The position numbers were made by a program, and so were the translations under genes. From Deltaproteobacteria bacterium (GTDB lineage Bacteria > Desulfobacterota > Desulfarculia > Adiutricales > JAFDHD01): a DNA stretch of 55,750 nt. The notes beneath the pieces are model-generated. The model did not search any database, was not told where the DNA came from, and saw only the letters and a program-made list of their open reading frames with translations. Position 1 is the first letter of the stretch. Each line of letters starts with the position of its first letter. Where the stretch lies: the NCBI GenBank assembly GCA_019308995.1, contig JAFDHD010000002.1, positions 66,946 through 122,695 of the forward strand, written 5' to 3'. Of this stretch, positions 32,392 through 41,884 are shown one piece after another.

Positions 32392-32433
32392 TTTCCTCTT
32401 TCACCGCCAAGAGGCGGCGCTCCTTAAGGCCCA

Positions 32434-33504
32434 TCACTCTGAATAGGCCTTCTTGATCTCCTTTAAAAATACGTCCGGCGCGGGCAGGGAACCGGGAGGC
32501 AGGCCAAAAAAATCAACCTGGGTACCCGGTTCCACGGACAGCCGCACATCCTCGATCATCTGGCCGGTGTTCAACTCCATGGTCAGGAAGTGTTTAACCT
32601 GGTGCGAGGTCTTTCGAATGAAATCCTGGGGAAAGGGGAAAATGGTGATGGGCCTGATGAGGCCGACTTTTAACCCCTCTTCCTGGGCCATTTTAACCGA
32701 GGATTTCAGGACCCGCGCCATGGAACCGAAAGCCGCCACGACCAGACGGGCATCTTCTAGATAAAGGGCCTCGACACGAATATCCTCTTTCATGCGCTGG
32801 TATTTGCGAAAGAGCTTCCAGTTGTGCTCGGTCAATTCGCCATCATCAAGGTACAGGCTTTTGAGATACTGGGCCGGTCGTCCCTTGGCGCCGGTTAAGG
32901 CCCATTTCTTTTCGAATATTTTAGGCTCATATTTTTTAAGCTCCAGCGGTTCTTTCATCTGGCCCAGCATGGCATCGCCCAGGATCATGGCCGGATTTGA
33001 ATATTTGTCGGCCATGTCAAAAGCCAGCATGATCAGGTCGTAGCATTCCTGAATCGAGTCCGGAGCCAGAACAAAGACGCGGTAATCGCCGTGCCCGCCG
33101 CCTCGGGTGGCCTGGAAATAATCCCCCTGCGAGGGAGATATTCCGCCCAGGCCCGGTCCGCTGCGGCTCATATTGACCACCACCCCGGGAATCTCACTGC
33201 CTGCCATGTAACTGAGGCCTTCCTGCTTCAGGGAAATGCCAGGGGATGAAGAGGAGGTCATGGCCCGAACGCCGGTGGCGCCGGCCCCGAGCATCATGTT
33301 GATCGAAGCGATCTCGCTTTCAGCCTGAATAAAGGTCCCGCCTACTTCGGGCAGATGAGCAGACATGTACTCCGGGATTTCGTTCTGAGGGGTAATGGGA
33401 TAGCCGAAATAGAAACGACAGCCGGCCTCGATCGCCCCCATAGCCACGGCCTCATTGCCTTTGATAAGGACCTTCTTTCTTTTGTTTTTTTCCGCTAGCG
33501 CCAT
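32434..33504 (-). CDS. korA: 2-oxoacid:ferredoxin oxidoreductase alpha subunit
   Basis: A 356-residue alpha subunit: KGNEAVAMGAIEAGCRFYFGYPITPQNEIPEYM (seen as GCRFYFGYPITPQNEIPEYM), the TSSSSPGISLKQEGLSYMAG loop, and GPGLGGISPSQGDYFQATRG. The substrate-binding loop TSSSSPG is typical of Kor/Vor enzymes. It overlaps the ferredoxin gene by 10 bases, so they are coupled. It binds the oxoacid and part of TPP at the interface with beta. Confidence 0.92.
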   Translation of the reverse strand: MALAEKNKRKKVLIKGNEAVAMGAIEAGCRFYFGYPITPQNEIPEYMSAHLPEVGGTFIQAESEIASINMMLGAGATGVRAMTSSSSPGISLKQEGLSYMAGSEIPGVVVNMSRSGPGLGGISPSQGDYFQATRGGGHGDYRVFVLAPDSIQECYDLIMLAFDMADKYSNPAMILGDAMLGQMKEPLELKKYEPKIFEKKWALTGAKGRPAQYLKSLYLDDGELTEHNWKLFRKYQRMKEDIRVEALYLEDARLVVAAFGSMARVLKSSVKMAQEEGLKVGLIRPITIFPFPQDFIRKTSHQVKHFLTMELNTGQMIEDVRLSVEPGTQVDFFGLPPGSLPAPDVFLKEIKKAYSE

Positions 33505-33722
33505 ACTTCAATCACCACGTCCGGACACATCTCGGCGCAGAGAGCGCAGCCGTTGCACCTTTCCGGGTCTTCGAGTTCAGCCACCGCATAACCCTGGTTG
33601 TTGAGCCTGCTGCCCACAACAATCAGCTTGCGCGGGCAGGCCTCGACACACAGCCCGCAGCCCTTGCATCTCTCTTCCCTGAAAGATATTTTCGCTTTTG
33701 TTTCAGCCGCTGCGGCTGGCAT
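33495..33722 (-). CDS. korD: 2-oxoacid:ferredoxin oxidoreductase delta (ferredoxin) subunit
   Basis: About 75 residues carrying two 4Fe-4S motifs, CKGCGLCVEACPRK and CNGCALCAEMCPDV. It passes electrons from the TPP subunit to free ferredoxin. I chose ATG 33722 because GGGGAG lies eight bases upstream; a GTG six codons earlier (33740) overlaps fabD and lacks a better site. It begins four bases past the fabD stop, so fabD and the oxidoreductase are probably co-transcribed. Confidence 0.9.
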   Translation of the reverse strand: MPAAAAETKAKISFREERCKGCGLCVEACPRKLIVVGSRLNNQGYAVAELEDPERCNGCALCAEMCPDVVIEVWR

Positions 33723-33726
33723 GTTT

Positions 33727-34668
33727 TTATCTCCCCACACTCTCCACGGCCTTATCCAGACCGGCCATGTCCTGAATATTGATGGTTTCCACGGGCGCGT
33801 CCCTGGGTACGATCTTCCTGTTCAGTCCGGCCAGAACCTTTTTCGGACCGACTTCAAGGAAATGGCTCGCGCCGCCAGCCAGCATATTCTCGATGATTTC
33901 GAACCATCTGACCGGAGAGATCATCTGCCGGGCCATGATGGATTTGATTTCATCAGGGTCTGTCTCAATCCGGGCCGTCACGTTCAAGTAAAGATCGCAT
34001 CTTGGCCTTGAAAAGTCCGTCTCCATAATGACGCGGGCAAAATCCTCGGCCGCGGCCTCCATGAGCGGGCTGTGCCAGGCCCCGGAGACCTGAAGAGGCA
34101 CTGTCTTGGCCCCGTCAGTCCCGGCTAGTTTCGCTGCCGCGGCCACAGCCTGGGCCTCACCGGTAATAACGGTTTGCTGGGGCGTATTATAATTAGCCAC
34201 CACGACTGTGCCCTTATCCCTGGCCAGTTCCGTTATTCCCTCGACCCGGTCGGGCGTCAGGCCAATAATGGCTTGCATGGCTCCAGGCCGCTTTTCAGCC
34301 TCGCGGTGCATCAGCTCGCCGCGGCGGTTGACCAGGTTCAAGGCATCGGCGGATGAAATGACACCGGCCGCGGCTAGGGCGGAGTACTCTCCCAGGGAAT
34401 GCCCGGCCGTAGCTTCCGGGGTCAGACCTTTTTCGGTCAGGGCTTTGAGGCAGACCAGATTGACCGCGGTCAAGGCAGGCTGAAGATTAACGGTCAGGGT
34501 CAGTTCTTCGAGCGGTCCTTCGAAGCAGAGCCTTGTAATTTGCTTGCCCGTGACCTCGTCGGCCAGGTCAAAGATCTCCCTGGCCCAGGCATGGGCTTCG
34601 TAAAAATCCTGCCCCATGCCCACGAACTGGGAGCCCTGGCCGGGAAAGATAAAGGCGGTTTTTACCAT
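33727..34668 (-). CDS. fabD: malonyl-CoA:ACP transacylase
   Basis: About 313 residues. The start MVKTAFIFPGQGSQFVGMGQ is the FabD signature, the nucleophile lies in GHSLGEYSALAAAG, and the QQTVITGEAQAV region and GAWHSPLM carry the catalytic His. It loads malonyl onto ACP for fatty acid synthesis. I prefer ATG 34668 by family length; an in-frame ATG at 34707 with GGGAG three bases away would add 13 basic residues. Its position directly ahead of an oxidoreductase operon, away from other fab genes, is unusual. Confidence 0.91.
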   Translation of the reverse strand: MVKTAFIFPGQGSQFVGMGQDFYEAHAWAREIFDLADEVTGKQITRLCFEGPLEELTLTVNLQPALTAVNLVCLKALTEKGLTPEATAGHSLGEYSALAAAGVISSADALNLVNRRGELMHREAEKRPGAMQAIIGLTPDRVEGITELARDKGTVVVANYNTPQQTVITGEAQAVAAAAKLAGTDGAKTVPLQVSGAWHSPLMEAAAEDFARVIMETDFSRPRCDLYLNVTARIETDPDEIKSIMARQMISPVRWFEIIENMLAGGASHFLEVGPKKVLAGLNRKIVPRDAPVETINIQDMAGLDKAVESVGR

Positions 34669-34827
34669 GGTAGGTATCAAACCTCGTCGGGGCTTTTTAG
34701 AATCCATATGCTCCCGTTACATGGCCCGTAAGCATATATGCTCCTCGGGTAGGTGTCAAGGTTCTGGAAAGCCTTGCCATTGGCTCATCAGAAGCCACAC
34801 CCTGATTGAAACCTTAAAGAGCTTTTA

Positions 34828-35970
34828 TCAAAAATTCCCTCTGACCAATCTTTTACCTACCAGTTTCTCAAAGACCAGATCATGAATAAACGGCCGGAAT
34901 TTTTTGATGGCCTCGTTGGTTGAGGAGGGGTGAACGCGGTTGGTCAGGAGGATTACAGTCAGGTCCTGGTCAGGGTCGTACCAGAGGGAGGCGCCTGTGA
35001 AGCCGAGATGCCCGACGCTGGCGCGGGAAAAATAATGACCTGCCGCAGAATCGTTCTCCACCGGTCTGTCGAAACCCAGGGCGCTGTTTAAAGATATGGC
35101 TTGACTCTCCCACAGCCAGAAGGATTGAACAATGTGTTTTAAGACCAGGCGGCTGCCAGGTTCATGTCGAAAGGAGGCGCGCAGAGAAGCCATGATACGC
35201 CAAACCTCACCCGCGGTCCCGAACAGGCCCGCATGCCCGGCCACACCGGACAGGGCCCAGGCGTTTTTATCGTGCACCTCACCCTTAAGTACTCCGCCCC
35301 GGTCAGGGCAGTCTTCGGTCGGAGCAATGGACCCGGCTGAGGCAAGATTCTTGCGATCCATGGGCCGGTACCCTGTTCGCTTGAGACCCAGGGGCCTGGC
35401 AACAAGCTCCTCAAACAACTGTTCCTGACGGGCCTGAGCGATTTCCTCCAGGATCAGACCTAATAAGATGAAATTCAGATCGCTGTATTCCGATCGCTTA
35501 CCCGGCTCAGACTCAAGAGGCTCCTCGAGTATCAATTCAGCCATGCGGGTGCGATGTTTTCCAATCGGGACTTGATTAAGAACCTCAAAGTAAGGCCGCC
35601 AGGCTGGCAGGCCGCTGGTGTGGCTGAGAAGTTGAGTCAGGGTCAGGCCTCTTTTATCCGGCGGCACACGGCCCGGCCAGAGTTGCTTCAAGGAAGACTC
35701 AAGGCCGAACCGGCCCTGTTCCAGAAAGATCATAGTTAGGATGGCGGTGGAGAGCACCTTGGTCAGGGAGGCCAAATCGTATATAGTTTCAGTGCGGACC
35801 GGGCTGGCCTTGAGGCTGTATTCAAGTCTGCCCGCGGTAATAGTCGCGGCCACCTGACTGCCTCGGGCCGCCAGCAGCACACCGCCCGGGAAAACCCCGG
35901 CCGCAACCGCCCGATCCATCTCTTCCTGCAGTCGCCCGATATTCACACTTTTTCTGTTACTCTCTCTCAC
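34828..35970 (-). CDS. serine hydrolase, class C beta-lactamase fold
   Basis: A 380-residue protein of the beta-lactamase/penicillin-binding-like family (Pfam Beta-lactamase). The nucleophile motif is LASLTKVLSTA (SxxK = SLTK), the second motif is YSDLN (YxN), and GHLGFTGASLWYDP is near the HxG motif. No signal peptide is evident, so it may act in the cytoplasm as an esterase or peptidase. It overlaps the LD-carboxypeptidase gene by four bases, which suggests cell wall peptide recycling, though this is inference from position. Confidence 0.85.
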   Translation of the reverse strand: MRESNRKSVNIGRLQEEMDRAVAAGVFPGGVLLAARGSQVAATITAGRLEYSLKASPVRTETIYDLASLTKVLSTAILTMIFLEQGRFGLESSLKQLWPGRVPPDKRGLTLTQLLSHTSGLPAWRPYFEVLNQVPIGKHRTRMAELILEEPLESEPGKRSEYSDLNFILLGLILEEIAQARQEQLFEELVARPLGLKRTGYRPMDRKNLASAGSIAPTEDCPDRGGVLKGEVHDKNAWALSGVAGHAGLFGTAGEVWRIMASLRASFRHEPGSRLVLKHIVQSFWLWESQAISLNSALGFDRPVENDSAAGHYFSRASVGHLGFTGASLWYDPDQDLTVILLTNRVHPSSTNEAIKKFRPFIHDLVFEKLVGKRLVRGNF

Positions 35971-36887
35971 GCCAGGTATGGTTCGGTCAGGTCCAGGCTC
36001 CGGGCCTGAGTGTCCAGGATGGCGCGAGGGCCGAGCGGTAAGGTTAGATTCCGCGATCCATGACCCACAGGGAAGTCGGCCACCACAGGGCCGTGGAAAC
36101 CGGCCAGGTTCCTTTCAAGCACGCCATGTACCTCAGAGCTTGATCCGCAATCGTTAAACTCCCCAAAAATTATGCCCGAACATCGCTCGAGGACCCCGGA
36201 GAGTCTGAGGGTGGTCAGCATCCGGTCCAGGCGGTAAGGCGATTCGCCGGTATCTTCAAGGAAGAGGATGGCTCCGTCCAGGTTTGGGAGGACTGGTGTG
36301 GCCAGGAGATGTATCAGAATGGTTAAATTCCCTCCCAGAAGAGGGCCTTCAGCCTGCCCAGGCATAATGACGCGAATATCCTTCAGAGCCAGAGGAAAGA
36401 CTGGCTGGCCAAAAAGCGTTCTTTTGAGCATTGAGGTTGTTTCTTCATCGGCCTGAGAAAGGGATGTAATAACCGGACCATGAAAGGTGACCAAGCCGGT
36501 GGCATGGTGCAGGGCCAGGAGCAGTGCGGTCACATCGGAAAATCCGATCATAATCCTGGGTTTGGCCTTGATAAGGCTGAGGTTGATCCGGTCGAGGATC
36601 CGCATTGATCCGTAACCGCCGCGAGCGCAAAAAATCGCCCTGACCTCCTCGTCGTTCAGCAGGGTGTTGATTGTTTCGGCCCGATTTTCATCCGTACCGG
36701 CTAAAAAACCGTCCTGTTTGAAGATGTCCCCAGGGCAGCGGGTTTTCAGACCCAGGGATTCGAGACGAGCCAAACCGGTTTTAAAGCGGGCTTCGTTAAA
36801 AGGACCGGCGGGCGCAGCCACCCCCACGATATCCCCCTGTCTGAGGGGCCGGGAAAGGAGGAGTTTCCGGGGTTCAGTTCTGGTCAC
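35967..36887 (-). CDS. ldcA: LD-carboxypeptidase (peptidase S66 family)
   Basis: A 306-residue S66 peptidase: VGVAAPAGPFNEARF at the N-terminus, FCARGGYGSMRILDRI, the nucleophile in MIGFSDVTALLLALH, and later GGNLTILIHLLATP and EDTGESPYRLDRML with the Glu, ending in a His-containing FPVGHGSRNLTLPLG. All parts of the Ser-Glu-His triad appear. It removes terminal D-alanine from murein tetrapeptides in recycling. It overlaps coaX by 14 bases. Confidence 0.88.
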   Translation of the reverse strand: MTRTEPRKLLLSRPLRQGDIVGVAAPAGPFNEARFKTGLARLESLGLKTRCPGDIFKQDGFLAGTDENRAETINTLLNDEEVRAIFCARGGYGSMRILDRINLSLIKAKPRIMIGFSDVTALLLALHHATGLVTFHGPVITSLSQADEETTSMLKRTLFGQPVFPLALKDIRVIMPGQAEGPLLGGNLTILIHLLATPVLPNLDGAILFLEDTGESPYRLDRMLTTLRLSGVLERCSGIIFGEFNDCGSSSEVHGVLERNLAGFHGPVVADFPVGHGSRNLTLPLGPRAILDTQARSLDLTEPYLA

Positions 36888-37656
36888 GAGGGGTCCGATT
36901 AAGGTTGAAGATAATCCTCAGACCGTCCAGGGTTAAATCAGGGATGACTTCGTCAATCGTCTCCGATTCTGCGGCAATCAGATGTGCCAGGCCGCCGGAG
37001 GCGATAACCATGGGATCGGTCCCGGCTTCGGTCTTCATGCGGCGGACCACCCCGTCAATCAGGCCGACGTGTCCATAGACCAGGCCGGCGAGCATGGCGG
37101 AGATGGTATCTCTGCCAATAGCCCTTTTCGGCCGCGAGATTTCAATACGCTGGAGTTTGCTGGCCTTCTGGAAGAGCGCTTCACTGGAGATAATCAGGCC
37201 GGGAGCGATGACGCCGCCCACGTATTCGCCTTTGGGGGAGACGTAATCAAAATTCGTGGATGTGCCTAGGTCAACGACAATCAGGGCGCGGTGATATCTC
37301 TCATACGCGGCCACCACGTTTACGACCCTGTCAGCTCCGACTTCTTTTGGATTGTCAATAAGTATAGGAATACCCGTTTTGATGCCAGGACCCACGACCA
37401 ACGGTTCGGTGCGTACATACTTCCGTCCAAAATTTACCACAGCATCCAGCATGGGAGGCACCACACACGAGATGATCATTTCGTCAGCCTGTGCAAAATC
37501 GAGTCCCTGGGAGTCGAAAAGATTTCGGAAAAGCATGCCCAGCTCGTCCACGGTCACATCCCTTTCGGTCCGGATACGCCAGTCCGCCTTGAGGGTATCT
37601 CCTTCAAAGGCTCCGATAACGGTATTCGTATTCCCAATGTCAATGGCGATCAGCAT
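36874..37656 (-). CDS. coaX: type III pantothenate kinase
   Basis: A 260-residue CoaX of normal length with the phosphate motif MLIAIDIGNTNTVIGAFEG, EVGADRVVNVVAAYER, VVDLGTSTNFDYVS, and YVGGVIAPGL. One residue differs from the usual DFGTATTFD (here DLGTSTNFD). It catalyses the first step of CoA synthesis. The last step before dephospho-CoA kinase, coaD, is also in this window at 45258. It starts three bases past the glmM stop. Confidence 0.93.
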   Translation of the reverse strand: MLIAIDIGNTNTVIGAFEGDTLKADWRIRTERDVTVDELGMLFRNLFDSQGLDFAQADEMIISCVVPPMLDAVVNFGRKYVRTEPLVVGPGIKTGIPILIDNPKEVGADRVVNVVAAYERYHRALIVVDLGTSTNFDYVSPKGEYVGGVIAPGLIISSEALFQKASKLQRIEISRPKRAIGRDTISAMLAGLVYGHVGLIDGVVRRMKTEAGTDPMVIASGGLAHLIAAESETIDEVIPDLTLDGLRIIFNLNRTPRDQN

Positions 37657-37659
37657 CGT

Positions 37660-39024
37660 TTATCCCAGCTCCCTGGCGATTAAGGCCGCGGTTTCTTCGG
37701 CCATGGTTCTGATTTCCTGCGCATCCCTGCCTTCGATCATGACCCTGACCAGCGGCTCTGTCCCGGAGTAGCGAACTAAAAGCCGGCCCTCATCTCCCAT
37801 GGCCTCCTGGATCAGCTGGCATTGATTCTTGATCTCAGGAATTTCCATCAGGTCCACCCGTTTTGACACCCTGACGTTAAGCAGGATCTGCGGAAAGCTC
37901 TCCATGATCCCGGCCAGTTCGGACAGGGATTTTCCTTCCCGTTTCATGACGGCCAGGACCTGCAAGGCGCTCAAGACGCCGTCCCCGGTCGTGTTATGGT
38001 CCAGAAAAAGCAAATGGCCGGACTGCTCTCCGCCGAAATTATAGCCCCCCTGGCGCATCCTTTCAACGACATAACGGTCCCCGACATCGGTTTGAATCAG
38101 GTCAAGGCCTAAATTTTTCAAGGCTATTTTCAGGCCGAGGTTACTCATGACAGTGGCGACCACGGTTTTCCGGGCCAGGAGACCCCGGCGATCCAGGTCC
38201 CGGGCACAAATGGCCATGATGTGATCGCCATCCACGATCTTTCCCTGCTGATCAATAAAGATGACCCGGTCGGCGTCCCCGTCCAGAGCCAGGCCCAGGT
38301 CGGCCTGCTTCTCAAGAACCACAGCCGCTGTTACCTCAGGGTGGAGAGAGCCGCAGTTGAGGTTGATGTTCTCGCCGTTGGGTTCGGCATTGATGAGAAT
38401 GACTTCCGCTCCCAGCTCCTCAAAGACCGCGGGCGCGCATTTATAGGCCGCACCGTTGGCGGCATCAACGACCAGTCGCAGGCCGGCGAGCGTCATGTCC
38501 TGAGGAAAGGTGCTTTTCAAGAAAAGAACGTAGCGCTGAGCCGCGTCCTCAAGGCGATCAATCCGGCCTATCTCGCTGGCCAAGGGCCTGAGCGAGTCCA
38601 TTGCACCTGAGAAGACGAGGTCCTCGATCTGAACCTCCACCTCATCGGGCAGCTTGAAACCATCATGAGAAAAGATCTTGATCCCGTTGTCTTGAAATGG
38701 GTTGTGGGAGGCAGAAATGACAACCCCGGCGTCGGCTCCCAGCCTCGTGGTCAGAAAGGCGACACCCGGTGTGGGTAAAAGCCCGGCCAGAAGCACATCC
38801 ACGCCCATGGAGCAGATACCGCTGGCCATGGCGTTTTCAAGCATGTATCCTGAGAGGCGCGTGTCTTTGCCAATGATGATCTTGGCCCGCTTACCGGCAT
38901 CTTTTTTTGCAATGCAGGCCGCACCCCGGCCGATCTGCACGGCCATTTCGGGGGTCATGGGGTGCTCATTGGCCTTTCCGCGCACGCCGTCTGTGCCAAA
39001 GAGCTTTCGTTCATTCTGATTCAC
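37660..39024 (-). CDS. glmM: phosphoglucosamine mutase
   Basis: A 454-residue GlmM of normal length: [20 protein letters not shown], the phosphoserine loop [17 protein letters not shown], metal loop [14 protein letters not shown], sugar loop [19 protein letters not shown], and phosphate loop [16 protein letters not shown]. It converts glucosamine-6-phosphate to glucosamine-1-phosphate for peptidoglycan and LPS. In many relatives cdaA and ybbR lie between folP and glmM; here folP ends 23 bases upstream with nothing between. Confidence 0.95.
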   Translation of the reverse strand: MNQNERKLFGTDGVRGKANEHPMTPEMAVQIGRGAACIAKKDAGKRAKIIIGKDTRLSGYMLENAMASGICSMGVDVLLAGLLPTPGVAFLTTRLGADAGVVISASHNPFQDNGIKIFSHDGFKLPDEVEVQIEDLVFSGAMDSLRPLASEIGRIDRLEDAAQRYVLFLKSTFPQDMTLAGLRLVVDAANGAAYKCAPAVFEELGAEVILINAEPNGENINLNCGSLHPEVTAAVVLEKQADLGLALDGDADRVIFIDQQGKIVDGDHIMAICARDLDRRGLLARKTVVATVMSNLGLKIALKNLGLDLIQTDVGDRYVVERMRQGGYNFGGEQSGHLLFLDHNTTGDGVLSALQVLAVMKREGKSLSELAGIMESFPQILLNVRVSKRVDLMEIPEIKNQCQLIQEAMGDEGRLLVRYSGTEPLVRVMIEGRDAQEIRTMAEETAALIARELG

Positions 39025-39047
39025 GGATTCTCTGTCGTTTTTTTAAA

Positions 39048-39899
39048 TCACACCTTTTCATGCTTGACAGCCTTAACCACGGCCAGGGTCTGTCGAGTCA
39101 GATCAATATTGTGCACCCGCAGGATATGCGCGCCTTTATAAGCCGCCAGCGCGATAACGGCTGCCGAGGCCACGTCCCGCTCCTTGGGCAGGGCACCGCC
39201 CAGAATCTGTCCCAGAAACGCCTTGCGGGAAGGGCCGACCATAACGGGGCGTCCAAGGGCGATAAATTCTTCCAGGCGGTTGATCAGGGTCAGGTTGTGA
39301 TTAAATGTTTTACCAAATCCAATGCCCGGATCAATGATGATCATTTCTCTGGCCAGGCCCATATTCTCGGCCCTTTCAGCGGCCTCAACCAGGAAGGACT
39401 TGACCTCGCCCATCAAATCCTGATAGGTCGGGTTATCCTGCATGGTCCGGGGTTCTCCCTGCATGTGCATCAAAATGAGAGGCACACCGGCTCGGGAGGC
39501 TACTAAAATAAGTTCCGGGTCGAGCCGACCGGCGCTGATATCGTTGATCATCGAAGCACCGGCTTGCAGGGCGGCCTTGGCAACGCCGGATTTGCAGGTG
39601 TCTATGGACAGGGGAACAGTAACCTGCCTGACCAGGGACTCGATGACCGGGATAACCCGGCGCAGCTCCTCCTCTTGGCTCACAGACCTGGCTCCAGGAC
39701 GGGTGGATTCCCCGCCTATATCCAAAATGTCCGCGCCTGCTTCAACGAGATGCAGCCCGTGGGCCACAGCCGAATCCTGAGCGTAAAAGTCTTTGCCATC
39801 GGAAAATGAATCGGGTGTGACATTGATCACACCCATGATGTGGGGCCGCGCTTTGAGGTCCAGACACCACTGACCCCATTTAAGCCTGAAATTACTCAA
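39048..39899 (-). CDS. folP: dihydropteroate synthase
   Basis: A 283-residue DHPS: HIMGVINVTPDSFSDGKDFY, GADILDIGGESTRPGA, MINDISAGRLDPELI, LILMHMQGEPRTMQ, and IIDPGIGFGKTFNHNLTLI. It joins p-aminobenzoate to a pterin diphosphate in folate synthesis. The start is TTG at 39899 with only a weak ribosome site; no ATG fits before the first conserved strand. It lies nine bases past the ftsH stop. Confidence 0.94.
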   Translation of the reverse strand: MSNFRLKWGQWCLDLKARPHIMGVINVTPDSFSDGKDFYAQDSAVAHGLHLVEAGADILDIGGESTRPGARSVSQEEELRRVIPVIESLVRQVTVPLSIDTCKSGVAKAALQAGASMINDISAGRLDPELILVASRAGVPLILMHMQGEPRTMQDNPTYQDLMGEVKSFLVEAAERAENMGLAREMIIIDPGIGFGKTFNHNLTLINRLEEFIALGRPVMVGPSRKAFLGQILGGALPKERDVASAAVIALAAYKGAHILRVHNIDLTRQTLAVVKAVKHEKV

Positions 39900-39908
39900 G
39901 ATTATTTA

Positions 39909-41768
39909 CTAACTTGCTGATTTTTGATCGAACTGCGCCGGTTCGCTGGCATGGTCCTGATCGCCTTGCTCGCGGGCTAGGGCTGGAGCCACGATCTCGT
40001 CAATCTCATTGCTGTCCAGGGTCTCCTTTTCCAGGAGGGTTTGGGCCAGAGTATGAAGGACATCTATGTTCCGCTTCAGGAAATCCGTGGCCCGGTCATG
40101 GCTGCCCTTGATCAGAGCCGAGACTTCAGCATCAATCATTTGAGCTGTCTTTTCGCTGTAGTCTCGATGCTGGGCGAACTCCCGCCCCAAGAAAATCTGC
40201 TCCTCTTTCTTGCCAAAGGCCAATGGCCCCAGCTTCTTGCTCATACCCCAGTCACAAATCATCTTTCGGGCCAGTTCGGTGGCTCGTTCGATGTCATCGC
40301 CAGCGCCGGTAGTCATATCGTTGAGGACCAGTTCCTCGGCCGACCTTCCGCCCAAAAGCATCGCCAGATTCCCAAGCAGGAACTCCTGGGGGTAGGTGTG
40401 CTTTTCATCCATGGGCAGCTGCTGCGTCAGGCCGAGGGCCCGACCTCGGGGGATAATGGTCACCTTGTGAATCGGGTCACTCCCGGGGATGAGTTTGGCC
40501 ACCAGAACATGACCGGCCTCATGGTAGGCGGTGTTGCGCTTCTCCTCGTCAGAGATGATCATGCTCCGCCTTTCTTTGCCCATCAAGACCTTGTCCTTGG
40601 CCTCCTCAAAATCGCTCATGTCAACTTTTTCCTTGCTCTCGCGGGCAGCCAGTAAGGCGGCTTCATTGACCAGATTCTCGATATCCGCTCCGCAAAAACC
40701 CGGCATTCCACGAGCGAGGACGGAACGATCCACGTCATCGGCCAAAGGGATACGGCGGGTATGCACTTCGAGGATTTTTTCCCGGCCCTTGATGTCGGGC
40801 ACGGGCACGACTACCTGCCGGTCGAAACGCCCGGGCCTCAAAAGGGCCGGGTCCAGGACATCAGGCCGGTTCGTGGCAGAAATCAGGATAACCCCTTCAC
40901 TAGACTCAAAACCATCCATCTCGACCAGAAGCTGGTTCAGGGTCTGTTCGCGTTCGTCATGACCGCCGCCCAGGCCAGCCCCGCGGTGGCGGCCCACAGC
41001 GTCTAACTCATCAATGAAAATGATGCACGGAGCACTCTTTTTACCCTGGACAAAGAGGTCCCGGACGCGGGAAGCGCCCACTCCGACGAACATTTCCACG
41101 AAATCGGAACCGCTGATGGAAAAAAACGGCACCTCGGCCTCACCGGCGATGGCACGCGCGAGCAAGGTCTTACCCGTGCCCGGCGAGCCCATGAGCAGGA
41201 CCCCTTTAGGAATGCGGCCTCCCAGGCGAGTGAACCTCTTCGGGTCTCTCAGGAATTCAATAATCTCCTCCAGCTCCTCTTTAGCCTCCTCGATCCCGGC
41301 CACGTCATCAAAAGTGACCTTATGAAATTGATCGGTTTGGAGTTGCGCTCTGCTTTTGCCAAAGGAGAGAGGCCCCTTTCCAGCCCCGCCTTGCATCTGG
41401 CGCATAAAGAATATCCAAACGCCGATGAGGAGGAGCATGGGAAACCAGGATATGAGGATCGTCATATACCAGGGCGAATCGTCTGCTGGCTCGGCTGAAA
41501 TTTTGATATTCTTTGCCCGCAGCGTTTTTATCAGATCCGGATCATTCGGGACGTAGCTCGTGAATTTTTGGCCGTCAATCCGATTGCCAGTGATTTCATT
41601 GCCTTTGATAATCACTTCGGAGACCTCGCCTTGCTGAATGGAGGTCATGAGTTCGCTGTATGCGACCAGATTAGAGGTCGGCTGGCGGTTGTTGAACAAA
41701 TTGAAAAGCAGGATCATCATCAGACTGATGACCAGCCACAAAGCTAGATTTTTATAGAAAGGACTCAA
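39909..41768 (-). CDS. ftsH: ATP-dependent zinc metalloprotease FtsH
   Basis: About 619 residues. It has an N-terminal helix ([19 protein letters not shown]), a small periplasmic domain, a second helix ([20 protein letters not shown]), then the AAA+ module with Walker [14 protein letters not shown], pore loop region [17 protein letters not shown], Walker [17 protein letters not shown] arginines in [10 protein letters not shown], and the zinc site HEAGH. I chose TTG 41768 over TTG 41789 for two reasons. It has GGGAG eight bases upstream and gives the usual [10 protein letters not shown] start. The likely transcription start lies downstream of 41789. It degrades membrane and short-lived proteins such as LpxC. 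Confidence 0.93.
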   Translation of the reverse strand: MSPFYKNLALWLVISLMMILLFNLFNNRQPTSNLVAYSELMTSIQQGEVSEVIIKGNEITGNRIDGQKFTSYVPNDPDLIKTLRAKNIKISAEPADDSPWYMTILISWFPMLLLIGVWIFFMRQMQGGAGKGPLSFGKSRAQLQTDQFHKVTFDDVAGIEEAKEELEEIIEFLRDPKRFTRLGGRIPKGVLLMGSPGTGKTLLARAIAGEAEVPFFSISGSDFVEMFVGVGASRVRDLFVQGKKSAPCIIFIDELDAVGRHRGAGLGGGHDEREQTLNQLLVEMDGFESSEGVILISATNRPDVLDPALLRPGRFDRQVVVPVPDIKGREKILEVHTRRIPLADDVDRSVLARGMPGFCGADIENLVNEAALLAARESKEKVDMSDFEEAKDKVLMGKERRSMIISDEEKRNTAYHEAGHVLVAKLIPGSDPIHKVTIIPRGRALGLTQQLPMDEKHTYPQEFLLGNLAMLLGGRSAEELVLNDMTTGAGDDIERATELARKMICDWGMSKKLGPLAFGKKEEQIFLGREFAQHRDYSEKTAQMIDAEVSALIKGSHDRATDFLKRNIDVLHTLAQTLLEKETLDSNEIDEIVAPALAREQGDQDHASEPAQFDQKSAS

Positions 41769-41791
41769 AAATTTTTCTCCCAGGGTCAACC

Positions 41792-41820
41792 CTTATACAC
41801 GGGGTTGTCAGCTCAGTCAA
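41792..41820 (-). promoter_or_regulatory. strong sigma-70-type promoter of ftsH
   Basis: On the minus strand TTGACT (41820-41815), a 17-base spacer and TATAAG (41797-41792). The predicted start near 41785 leaves a leader of about 17 bases containing the GGGAG before TTG 41768, which supports that start codon. Confidence 0.75.
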
Positions 41821-41884
41821 CTTTCTTTGTTTACAGCATTAAATTATATTTCGATTCTTGAAAATATTCAAGATAAATACGTTT

